Of a stretch of DNA of 64,000 nucleotides, positions 23,081 through 32,624 are shown piece after piece (positions within the stretch are counted from its first letter, which is position 1; each line of letters opens with the position of its first letter). Below the pieces are notes generated by a model. The model had not been told where the DNA came from. It searched no databases and was given only the letters and a program-made list of their open reading frames with translations. Made by a program: the position numbers and the translations under genes. The stretch comes from Fallopia convolvulus. Its lineage: Eukaryota; Streptophyta; Magnoliopsida; Caryophyllales; Polygonaceae. The stretch spans positions 32,573,786 through 32,637,785 of the forward strand of contig OZ024724.1 of the NCBI GenBank assembly GCA_964016875.1, in the 5' to 3' direction.

Positions 23081-24818
23081 AAATACCCCATACTTAAACT
23101 TGCTTGTCCTCAAGCAATAACAATGTAAGCAAGACCGAAACATAATCTTCAAGTAAAGCCTCGTATGAAAACACATTTTAAGCACAAGTGATAGACATTC
23201 AAGCAAGATTACATCATCACACGTGATTAAGTGTTCCAAGGAATAAAGTCAATGCAACTAAGCCTCACTTTAGGGATATGTGAATGTGTATCACTCATCA
23301 TGTGTTTGGGTTTAGCAATGAACACTCAAGCTCAAAAATCATGCAAGTAAGAACTTTACTATTGAAGCTAATATCACCAATTCCTCCACCTAGAGATGCC
23401 TAACGCAAAGTACACAAAGAATTTCGAACTCGGCTCAATGGAGGTCCTCAAAGAGGTTCCATTCGGCCGGGTTGTAATGGGGCTTTTGGTATTTTTCAAG
23501 GTGGGAATTATTTGGTCTTGTGGTGCTTATAATGGGGATTGAACAACCTAAACTCTCACCAACTTCACCAAATCCAACAATTACTTTCACACTCAACCAA
23601 AAGACTTAACATTTTCCTTTCAACCCAAAATTTCACTTAACATTCCACTTCGCCTTTGCTCTTATGCTTTTTGTTGGATTTTCAACACTTTCTACATTTG
23701 GACCGACTTTCTTATGACATCGGGCCCGATGTAGCTTGTAACTCGGTCGGACCATTTTCTTCACTTAAGCTCTTTGCTTTCATTCCACTTTACATTTCCA
23801 ACATTTTCTTTCTTCCTTTTCTTTCTTTTTTTTTTCATTTTTGTACAACAAAGATGCACTACCCACATGATTCATAACACCATTCTTTGCCCTTAAACCC
23901 AAGAGAATCTCAACTCTTCAAATACAATCCAAACCTCTCTTCTAAAGTCCAATCCCATAAGGGTCAAGTCATATAAGGCTAGGAATAATATTTTTGAGGA
24001 GTTTCAAACAAAGGCTTAGGCTAGAACGGGGCTACAATCAAAGGATTAACTTCATGGTAGGATATGGAACATTTATGTGACTAGAAGAATAAAGTTCAAA
24101 ATCAATGTGACCATGCTAGGACAATTCTCATGACGGTCTTGGAAAATAGATAAACACCGCAATAGCAAGTTTTACTAAGCATGAATGAGCTAATTACACA
24201 AGAAACATGAGGGATATGCAAATATGATCAAGCATCCCTAAAATGGCCAAAAATCAATCTCACAAGGGTCACTCATACTTAGTTGCATAAGAACTCATCC
24301 TAGAACTCACATGTTCAATAAAACAAGCAAGATATCATGATCACATCAAAAGCAATATCATTTTTAGAGGCTAAACTATCCAAAAATATGCAAAGGAATT
24401 TACATGCTCACATCATCATTAGCTTTTATTTTGGCAATCTAAGATGGGAATTTCTAGTCCAAAACCTACAAAACACAAAATCTTTTTGTTGTTTTTAACA
24501 CAATTTTTCAATTTTTTTTTTTTATAAAAAATTTCTCTAAAACCAAAAGCTAATCCATTCAAGACCAAATTAATCATCCACGTCTTTCCTCAAACCACTA
24601 ACCAATAAGCAAACATCCCAAATACAAACTAGGAACACAAAATAAATATCCTCAAAATAATAAACAAACATAAACAAGTGAAATCATGAACACACTTACC
24701 CCCACCCCATACTTAAAATTTTTGATGTCCCCATCAAACAAGGAAATCAAAACTTAAAAGCAAGAGAGAAGAGTATGAAAAGCTCACAATTTCTTATTCT
24801 TCAATGGCATGTTTAGGA
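23081..24818 (-). other. Element B 3' noncoding region with hairpin and conserved block
   Basis: Polypurine stretch next to the LTR, hairpin TTGCTTG/CAAGCAA at 23100-23117, the 29-bp block shared with A and C at 23457-23485, and palindrome-type words at 23700-23755. Otherwise AT-rich with no supported gene. Confidence 0.65.
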
Positions 24819-26666
24819 TCACTCGAAGGGGTTGTCATGTCTACGTCCTCTTTGGAGCCTTGCTTGCCGCTCCCTCTCGTACACTTGCTCTTGGTAGAAG
24901 TCTTGTGGTGGTGGTTGGAGTTGAGGCTCCGGGCGTGTCCATTGGTCCTCACGGGAAGGGAAGTTCCCGCTCATCCACGTGTTGTAGCTATCTTGGACTC
25001 GCCACCTTTGGTCTTCCACCTCCCTAAGCTCCTCTACCTCTCGTCTAGTGTAGCCGAGGGCCCGGTTCATCTCTTGTTGGCTAGCTTGGAAAGAGCTTTG
25101 TTGTTGAAGCATTTGTTGTTGTTGTTGGTACATTTGTTGTTGATGTTGGTTCACTTGATGGACTTCTTGGAGAACATTCTCTTGTTGAAGTTGGAGATGA
25201 GCCATTTGGTTGGCTAAGAAGGACATGTCCACCGGTTGTTGTTGCTCGGGAAACACCATTCCCGAACCGTACCATTGGGCATAGCCTTCATAACCGCCAC
25301 CTTGGAATTGCTCTCGCCTTGCACCGCTCCCTTCTCCTCGTTCATAATGCCTCGGGACCTCACCACCATGGAATGAAGTGGACCGACGTTGAGGGAAGTC
25401 GGGCCCGACTTGGTATGTACCTCGGTCCTCCAGTGTTGGAGCATGGTGCGTGGCTCGGAGGTCGGCCATCAAGCCTTGGAGGCGCTCATCTTCTTCACTT
25501 TGCCCTTGATCGACATCCATGTCCTCCCCACGAGGTGCAAACACGAAGTTGTCTTGGTCGGAATCCGATGTAGATGGAGGGGAAGTAAACCGAATGTGTT
25601 GAGGTTGTTGTCGCCGCCCCTCTCTTGCACCTTCGGGGTCACCAAATGAGTGTGGCTTGCCGGCCCACACTTGGTACCAATTTTGATACCGAGAAAGATC
25701 ATAGAGGTTGTGCACTAATCGGATCGACACACCATCATAGTTTGAGTGAGGGGCCAAGGAAATCATGTAGAGCTTCTCCTTGATGATGTTGGCCTTCTTG
25801 AAATACTTCATGTTCATGAACTCAACACCATTCGGAGCCGGAGAATACTTGTCAAGATCAACTCCTAGACGCATGGCGAGCCTTGCTATCATCCCGCCGA
25901 AGTAGATCCAAGAGGAACTTTGGAAGTCCCGCACCATCTTGACCCACTCCCATGCAAGGTTCATGGGCTTCTCGGTGTTGAAGAGCATCTCATGGAGAAA
26001 CATGATCTCCTCCTTCATCGGCTTGCTCAACTCATGACGAGCATAGATTGCACACCCCAAGACTCGCACCATGAACCGAAAAAGAGGGCTAGCAATCTTG
26101 GTTGTGGAGGCGCCCTTTCCCATCTCACTCTTCCCGGCCACATGACGCCACACTTGGTTCACCTTCTCATTGTTGACGCCGGCCTCTTCTCTTGGGCATG
26201 GAAACCCGAAGTAGGTAGCCAAATCCCTAAGAGTGAGATTGTGGTCCTCGTTGCCCAATCGGAAAGTGATCGCCCCTTCCTCATCCTCCACATTATCATA
26301 AGTGCACTCGAATATGGCCATAAATTCCGAGGTGAGGGCGGGGTAGTGAGTGTTGTCCCACCTTAGCATTCCATTAAGACCGATGTGGGAGTAGCATCTT
26401 GGAAGGGCTTGATCCATGTCCATCTTCCTCACGGCTTCCCAATCAAGCCACCTTGTGTGGTGCTCAAGCGCCATATATCTTTCATAATTCTCCACTTGCT
26501 CTTCATCCTCCAAATAGACATCATCCACCTTCGGCTCTTTCCTTGACTTCTTGGACTTCTTGCTTGGCCTTTCCGCATGAGAGGATGAAGCTCTTGTCTC
26601 CATTGTACCTACACACATCCAAACAAAAGGATCCAAGATAAACTCCATACAACCCAACAAAAGCAC
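24819..26666 (-). CDS. Element B extra ORF (Athila ORF-type protein, up to 615 aa)
   Basis: Open frame in the env position. The likely start is the second Met (26603), which gives an N-terminus METRASSSHAERPSKK with a basic nuclear-localisation-like cluster (KKSKKSRK), parallel to element A. The conserved core includes HYPALTSEFMAIFE, as in A. Downstream are an acidic segment and a strongly Gln-rich coiled coil (residues ~480-570, with runs such as QQQQQ and repeated Q-x-x-Q spacing), then a Pro/Arg-rich end. No signal peptide is seen from the likely start. Its retention in an element that lost RT and integrase suggests a role other than reverse transcription, possibly nucleic-acid binding. 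Exact function is unknown. Confidence 0.75.
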   Translation of the reverse strand: MLLLGCMEFILDPFVWMCVGTMETRASSSHAERPSKKSKKSRKEPKVDDVYLEDEEQVENYERYMALEHHTRWLDWEAVRKMDMDQALPRCYSHIGLNGMLRWDNTHYPALTSEFMAIFECTYDNVEDEEGAITFRLGNEDHNLTLRDLATYFGFPCPREEAGVNNEKVNQVWRHVAGKSEMGKGASTTKIASPLFRFMVRVLGCAIYARHELSKPMKEEIMFLHEMLFNTEKPMNLAWEWVKMVRDFQSSSWIYFGGMIARLAMRLGVDLDKYSPAPNGVEFMNMKYFKKANIIKEKLYMISLAPHSNYDGVSIRLVHNLYDLSRYQNWYQVWAGKPHSFGDPEGAREGRRQQPQHIRFTSPPSTSDSDQDNFVFAPRGEDMDVDQGQSEEDERLQGLMADLRATHHAPTLEDRGTYQVGPDFPQRRSTSFHGGEVPRHYERGEGSGARREQFQGGGYEGYAQWYGSGMVFPEQQQPVDMSFLANQMAHLQLQQENVLQEVHQVNQHQQQMYQQQQQMLQQQSSFQASQQEMNRALGYTRREVEELREVEDQRWRVQDSYNTWMSGNFPSREDQWTRPEPQLQPPPQDFYQEQVYERERQARLQRGRRHDNPFE

Positions 26667-27922
26667 TTATCAACACACAACAACATTCCAACCCAAAGGG
26701 AACCCCATACTTAGTCTCTAGACTCACATGCATCTCAATTCAACATAAATCATCATGGACATCTTCTAACAATAGCTAAGCAAATGATCATTCTACATCA
26801 TGATTAGGCTATAGCCAACAATTAAACACATGAATCCACATGATATCACAAGAAGAGAGAAAAAACAACAAGGATCGACTTCCAACCTATGTCGGGCCCG
26901 ACTTACTCAACCTCGGTCCGACTTGTTGGACCGACTTCCACAACTCGGGCCCGACTCTCCTGGGCACGTCGATCTCGACCTAGTTCATGCTTCGATTCTA
27001 ACCTCAAATCAACCCAAATCACTCTATCATGCACTTAAATTTCAAATTCAACCATCAAACATCCCTAATCGAAGTTCTAAATGGATCTAAGCATGCATAA
27101 ACAACTTTAAAGCTCAATTTCACAAATCATGCAAATCCACCATTGATGCTCAAGCTCAAACTCTCAATCAAACATGGCATTACTCAATCTACGCAATGAA
27201 AGCACAAAATTTTCAAAGAAATAAGTAGAGATCGAGTAACACATACCGGATTCGAAGAGTATTTGAACTTTTGAACAAATAGGCAACTTAGAACTCAAAT
27301 TTCCTAGATCTAGATCTAGATGGGGGACGAAGGACTATATTGAACTCGAGATTTCTACTTGGATTCGGGTTTGGGAGGCCTTTTTGTGGTTGGAACGAGA
27401 TGAAGTGGGATGGATGTGGATCGAGTATGGTGAGGGTAAGGGCAGCCGACTTTGAAGGCTTTTGAGGGAGAGGGGTTGTATTTTGGGAATGGTAGTTGAT
27501 AATGAAGATGGTAGGTAGGTGGGGGATAATATTTAATGGGGAAAAGGGACAAATTAGGTCAAGGGCAAAATTGGCATTCTAACTAGTCGAATCAAGTTGG
27601 ACCGACTTCATGGACCGACGTCCCTATGTCGGGCCCGACTTACCTGGGCTCGATGTGGGAGTATTCGGGTCGCCAATTTTACTCCATCCTCATGCAACTT
27701 CTTTCCCATATTTCCATTTAAATATTTCACCTCAAATCCTACACAACTTTGAAGGATGCACAACACCATAAATCCACAAAATACTAGATAAGGATTGGTT
27801 AGAGAAAAGCTAAGCTAAACTAAGAAAATCAAACTAAAATTACGAAAAGAAAGCTACTAGCTCGGGTTGCCTCCCGAGAAGCGCTCGTTTAGAGTCACTA
27901 GCTTGACTTCCTAACCTCAACC
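26667..27922 (-). other. Element B region where RT-integrase is missing
   Basis: No RT, RNase H or integrase motif in any frame. Instead there is AT-rich spacer with palindrome words at 26892/26913, 26945 and 27600-27660. In element A the equivalent interval carries the full pol. Confidence 0.75.
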
Positions 27923-30469
27923 TTATGGCGGGTGAAACACGGTGAATTGCTCACCATTGTTATGCCCATTCCCATTACCTTCATACCCATAAAACCACCA
28001 ACGATGGTCTACATAGGCATGGCTCTCCGATCTCGGGCCTATCTCATCATACTCCTCCAACGGATGAGATTTCTCCTCCTTGCTTGCTCCATCATGTTTT
28101 TCTTGTCCTACACCATAGTCATCCAAAGTATTCCTAGGAGATTCTACCAATTCACCTTTTAAATCACTAAGGCAAATATAGGAGTCTCCTAAGTCATCAT
28201 TCAAATCACTCAAGCAAATGTAGGAATCAAAATTTTGGGAAGAATTGTGATCTTCACCAACATTAAAAGGATATGAGTAAGGATACTCTTCATCTCTTCT
28301 TGAGATAGCATTGATCCTTGACTCATCTTGATCCTTAAGTTGCTCCAACAACTCCCTCACTTGTATTTGTTCATTGAAGCTTTGATCACCCCTTAAAGCA
28401 ACAACCTCCCTAGAAACTTCCACTTCTTCACGTTCTCTCTTGGCACTCTCTTCAAGTTTAAGAATGGACAAGGCGTCCGGCTCATTCAAAGCTTTGTTGA
28501 AGTGAAAATCGACCTTCTCTTCCCCAATCTCAAAGGAAACCTTCCCGTTCTTGACATCAAACCTTGCCCCCGCCGTAGCTAAGAATGGTCTCCCTAAGAT
28601 TATTGGAACCAAGGGATCCTCATGCATGTCCAAGATCACGAAATCATCGGGGACAAAGTACTTTCCAACCCTCACCGGAACGTCATCCAATATTCCTTTG
28701 GCCTTGATGATGGAACCGTCGGCCATGGTTAGGGACATATCGGCCGGCTCCATTTCACCCAAATTTGCTCTTCTCCAAATGCTAGCGGGCATCACCGAAA
28801 CACTTGCCCCAAGGTCACATAAGGCTTGGAAATTTTGAGACCCCACACCAATGGTTATAGCAAAACGACTGGGATCTCCTAGCTTTTGTGGTAACTCCAA
28901 GGTCTTGACTTCATCTTGCATTTCCACTATGGACCTCTTCTTGCTCAAAATCTCCTTTACAAACTTGGCATAAGATGGCATCTCACTCAATGCGTCGGTG
29001 AACGGGATGGAGATGTTCAAGCCTTGCAAGAGTTTGAGAAACCTCTTGAACTTGTTCTCAACAACATCTTTCGGCTTCTTCGAGGGATATGGAAGAATTG
29101 TTGCACCTTGAATCTTGCTTGGATCAACTTCTTTGGACTTCCCCGCTTCATTTGCAACACTTCCTGGTTGGACCGACTTGGGCACCATGTCGGGCCCGAT
29201 GTTGTGAATCTCGGTCCTGGGCGGAGGGGTCAGACCGAGGTCTATGTACGTCGGTCCCGAGTTGCTCTCAACCTCAGTCCGTGGTGAAGGAGTCGATCTT
29301 CTTGCTGGGTCGACTTCGGGGAACTTCGGACCCGACTTGCTGGGTAAGTTGGTCCGACTCTCTTCATTCTTCTTAGGCACGTGTGGCTCGGGTAGGTTTC
29401 GGCCACTTCTTAATCCAATTGCCCGGACTTCATTTTGATTGTTTTGAGCTCGAGGATTCTCCTCGGGTCGGCCCGGAAGTCTTCCATTCTCTCTTGGGGC
29501 TTGAGTCGCAATTTGAGCAAATTGATTGTCGACTTGCCTCCTCCATGCACCAAACTCATTGAATTGGGTCCTCATCTCCTTGAACCCATCTCTCATCTTT
29601 TGAGCAAATGTTTGTAACTCATTGAATCCCGGTGGTCTATATGGTGGTGGTGGCGCCCTTGGCTCGTTTTGGTTGAAGTTGTTGTTGTAGCTTTGAGCTT
29701 GATCGTTGTTCCACCGGCCATTGCCACCATTATTGAAGTTGCCTCTTCCACCGAAATTTCCTCGAACATAGTTTGCCTCCTCAATTCGCTCGGCCAAGCG
29801 CACTTGGCTCTCATTCGGACAAACTTGTGTAGCATGTGCAAAGGATCCACACTCCTCACAAGCTCTAGCATTTTGCTTGTAGTAGTGGACTTGCCTCTTA
29901 AGCTTGCTCACTTCACCTTCAAGGAATTGGAGCTTCACATCCCTATCAATGTCTTCTCCCTTTGGATCATATAACTTCCTTGCACCTTCACCTTGAACTT
30001 TCACCTCCTTGCTAGCTTGACTCACCCCATACATGGCCTCATAATCGGATAGCTTGTCAAGTAGCTCCCAAGCTTGATCCGGTGTCAAGTCTATGAACCC
30101 ACAATCGGTGTGGAGATTGAGCTTGTCCTTCGTTACCGGATTGATGCCTTGGAAAAAGATGTCTTGAAGCACATATGGTTGTTGGCCATGAGTAGGACAT
30201 TGGCGCAACATCTCCTTGAGTTGAGCCTCGGCTCTCATCCATTGCTCCCGTTCTCTTCTTGCCACCTCTTCTTGATTGTCCCTCTCAAGTTGCAATCTAG
30301 CCATTTCGGCCCTAAGTTGAGCCAACTCCTCATCAACATGGAGAGCTTGATTCGCCATCCTTTTCCTTCTTCGGGCTTCCTTGAGAATACTTTCCAGATC
30401 ACTCACAAACTCAAGCTCAAGTGTTCCTCGGGAGGAACGAGCTAGCATACACCTATGAAACAAAAACAC
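27923..30469 (-). CDS. Element B gag-protease ORF lacking the capsid domain (848 aa)
   Basis: The N-terminal region is a coiled coil (AQLRAEMARLQLERDNQEEV). Where element A has about 160 residues of retrotransposon gag capsid domain, B jumps in frame from AEAQLKE to EMLRQCPTHGQ. Then follow a C-x2-C-x4-H-x4-C zinc knuckle (CEECGSFAHATQVC), a Gly/Asn/Arg-rich segment, a long Pro-rich linker, and an aspartic protease with the LCDLGASVSVMP active site and IILGRPFLATAGA flap-side motif. A C-terminal tail contains a duplicated SYICLSDL peptide. No stop or frameshift. Palindrome motifs lie in the gag-protease linker (29190/29211 and nearby). Without capsid it cannot be a normal particle protein, though it could be co-packaged by helper Gag. 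Confidence 0.9.
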   Translation of the reverse strand: MFLFHRCMLARSSRGTLELEFVSDLESILKEARRRKRMANQALHVDEELAQLRAEMARLQLERDNQEEVARREREQWMRAEAQLKEMLRQCPTHGQQPYVLQDIFFQGINPVTKDKLNLHTDCGFIDLTPDQAWELLDKLSDYEAMYGVSQASKEVKVQGEGARKLYDPKGEDIDRDVKLQFLEGEVSKLKRQVHYYKQNARACEECGSFAHATQVCPNESQVRLAERIEEANYVRGNFGGRGNFNNGGNGRWNNDQAQSYNNNFNQNEPRAPPPPYRPPGFNELQTFAQKMRDGFKEMRTQFNEFGAWRRQVDNQFAQIATQAPRENGRLPGRPEENPRAQNNQNEVRAIGLRSGRNLPEPHVPKKNEESRTNLPSKSGPKFPEVDPARRSTPSPRTEVESNSGPTYIDLGLTPPPRTEIHNIGPDMVPKSVQPGSVANEAGKSKEVDPSKIQGATILPYPSKKPKDVVENKFKRFLKLLQGLNISIPFTDALSEMPSYAKFVKEILSKKRSIVEMQDEVKTLELPQKLGDPSRFAITIGVGSQNFQALCDLGASVSVMPASIWRRANLGEMEPADMSLTMADGSIIKAKGILDDVPVRVGKYFVPDDFVILDMHEDPLVPIILGRPFLATAGARFDVKNGKVSFEIGEEKVDFHFNKALNEPDALSILKLEESAKREREEVEVSREVVALRGDQSFNEQIQVRELLEQLKDQDESRINAISRRDEEYPYSYPFNVGEDHNSSQNFDSYICLSDLNDDLGDSYICLSDLKGELVESPRNTLDDYGVGQEKHDGASKEEKSHPLEEYDEIGPRSESHAYVDHRWWFYGYEGNGNGHNNGEQFTVFHPP

Positions 30470-30576
30470 AAATCAAAACAAATCAAAAACAAACAAAGGG
30501 TTTGGGCTATTCCCTCACCCAAATCACTACCAAAACACAAGAAACTCACCAAATTGGCACTCAATGCACATAGACT

Positions 30577-30594
30577 TCCCCGGCAACGGCGCCA
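30577..30594 (-). other. Primer-binding site of element B (tRNA-Asp type)
   Basis: Plus strand TCCCCGGCAACGGCGCCA is the 3' end expected of plant tRNA-Asp; the minus (element sense) strand is its 18-nt complement, 6 nt after the 5' LTR. Typical of Athila elements. Confidence 0.9.
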
Positions 30595-30600
30595 ATCTTT

Positions 30601-31970
30601 TGATCGCTCTCGGATGCGAGGATCAAGAGATACAATTTATAACCCGACCCCGTTGTAGTACGTGGTGGGTGTCGAACACTCGGGAAGTCTACTCGATCGA
30701 TGTGTCTAGATACTAGGAAGCTAGAAAGGAGAGCATAAAACAAAGGAAAACAAAGAAAACAGTCGGGACCGACACTGAGGTCACGTCGGGCCCGAGGTTG
30801 GCGACAAGAGGAAGTCGGGACCGACACTGGGTAAGTCGGGCCCGAGGTAGCTGGGGATGTCGAACTCAAAGATTTTAAAAGTAGATCTTGGGCTTTTGGG
30901 TTCCTTCCCTAGTAGATTAAGGCTTTTCCACCCCAATTCAGGCAATGAATGATGATCGGACTAGGATCGAGTGCTTTCGCCCTCGTTCCAACCACATCTA
31001 CACCTCGATCCATGGGGAAATCCCCTTCGAAGCAAGGTCTTGAGATTGACACATGTTCACTTTCGCTACTTTGCCAATCTCAAGCCTTGATTCCCAACTT
31101 TCGCAAGGAATTGTAGCTCTATGTAGAGTGGGTTCCTTAGATCAAACACTCAAGGTTATGGAATTGGGGTTTCTAGCCTAAACCTATCTAGGGTTTTTCC
31201 CCATAACCCAAGATCAAGGAGATCTACTCCATGTGACAAGCAAAGAAAGCAATCAAATCAAAAGAGAAAGCAATAATCATAATCAATCTCAAAACAAATC
31301 AAGGGTTTTCAAATCCACAAGATCAAAGCAAATCAAAGCTAAACAATCAACAAAACCTATCAAGCCTTCCTCTCTCTTGGCCGATTCTCTCTCTCTTCCT
31401 CCTCTTCTCCTTCCTCCTTGCTCTCCAAGTATCCTCTTGGCTCCCTTGGAACCCCCCTTTTTGTGTGTGTGTGAGGGAACCCTTTCTTAGAAGACAAGAG
31501 GGCCTTTTATAGATTAGATGAAGGGCAAAAGTGGAAGTCCACAAATTCGTGCCTTGGAGCCCAAGTAGTTCGGTGACCGACTCGGACCGACATGGAGGAA
31601 CCTCGGGCCCGAGTTACTGTGCAACTCGGTCCGAGGTTGGAGACTTCAAAGTCGGGCCCGATGTGGTTGCAACTCGGTCCTGACCTCGTTCCACCTTCTT
31701 CTTAGTTGGCTTCTCTTGTTCTTCTTCATGGCTTGCTTCTCTCTTTCCCGCTTTAGCTCGGCCTTTGCTCCATGTCTCGACCCTCCTTCAAATCGATCCT
31801 TGATTCATGCCAAATTAGCTACAAAACACATAAAAGGTGCGTAGTCTCCGAATCTCATAGAAATACGGGAACTAGGCTAAAAAGGAACAAAGAGCACAAG
31901 AAAAGGGGAAAAAGAAACATATTTACAAAGGAAATCACATATGAAAACACCACCAAATAGAGAGACATCA
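30601..31970 (-). repeat. Element B 5' LTR (1370 bp)
   Basis: Pairs with 21671-23080. Minus-strand TATA box at 31503-31511. It lacks about 41 bp present in the other LTR near 22366-22407, probably a deletion between short direct repeats. Confidence 0.9.
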
Positions 31971-31975
31971 ACAAG

Positions 31976-32334
31976 CAAAGTAGAATTAGGACCAAGGAAT
32001 TCATACTTGAGGGAGTCTGGCAGGGGTTTAAGTGTTGGGGACGGTTCATAAGGGATTAGAATTGGTTCTTCTGGCTCTGTCTTCAACACCTCTTCCAGAT
32101 ATTCAAAGGCTTAAATTTCGTTATCTTCTACTAGGGTCGTTAACGATGCTGGTGGGGTCGTTAACAAGCCTGCTTCTTCTGCCAGGAGAATCGGTAACAT
32201 GACTGGGGGGCTCGTTACTGAAACTACAGTGGTTATTTCCGCCCATCTTTGACCCGAAATTTCATCACCTAATGCTGATCTTCCGATAGGGTCTCCACAT
32301 TCAATGATCTCTTTGTGGGTGTAGAGCATCTTGA
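31976..32334 (-). pseudogene. Element A pol segment between protease and RT
   Basis: Continuation of element A pol between the two insertions. Reads MLYTHKEIIECGDP, a linker rich in Thr and Pro, an in-frame TAA at 32111-32113, then EPSPTLKPLPDSLKYEFLGP, a conserved Athila pre-RT motif. Palindrome pairs 32137/32158 and degenerate 32191/32212 lie in the linker. Confidence 0.8.
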
Positions 32335-32347
32335 CTTCGTGATGCGA

Positions 32348-32620
32348 TCAAGCCCACCTGTACCCACCTTCCCGACCTGCCTCGCTCGGCGTATCTGACC
32401 AGTGGGCCAGCCTCTAGTCTGCCTCGGTCGGCGATCTGACTAGTGGCGCTCAATCGCATGTCATGGGCTGCAGCCCATGCACCCCAACCTGCAGGAAGGT
32501 TCACACCTTGTATAATCCTGCAGGATGTTGGAGGCAGGATTTGAACCCATGACCTCCCTTTATCAAGGTGGGATCCTTCACCTTGACAACCAACTCCACT
32601 GCAGTAGAGTTGGTCAAGGA
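32348..32620 (-). repeat. Possible tRNA-derived SINE-like segment
   Basis: On the minus strand GGTTCAAATCC (32537-32547) resembles a Pol III B box and the GTGGAGTTGGT region near 32590-32602 resembles an A box. A duplicated word (CTGCCTCG(C/G)TCGGCG) occurs twice near 32380-32430. It replaces the missing body of the chromovirus. No own target duplication was found, so this is tentative. Confidence 0.35.
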
Positions 32621-32624
32621 CTAT

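Larger units (their letters stand above)
21671..31970 (-). mobile_element. Athila-derived non-autonomous element B (10.3 kb)
   Basis: Two LTRs of 1410 and 1370 bp with TG...CA ends, nearly identical apart from one ~41-bp deletion and a few substitutions, flanked by the perfect 5-bp target duplication ACAAG (21666-21670 and 31971-31975). Minus-strand order: 5' LTR, Asp-tRNA PBS, gag-protease ORF, 1.25 kb without coding signal where RT-RNase H-integrase would be expected, extra ORF, noncoding 3' region, hairpin, polypurine tract, 3' LTR. It inserted into pol of element A. Lack of RT and integrase means it must have been mobilised in trans. The two ORFs have no internal stops and the LTRs are similar, so insertion was relatively recent. 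Confidence 0.95.

Noticed and set aside
24804..25217. 137-codon Leu-rich plus-strand open frame
   Set aside because: Antisense to the Gln-rich coiled coil of the element B extra ORF: CAA/CAG codons read as Leu/Val on the other strand.
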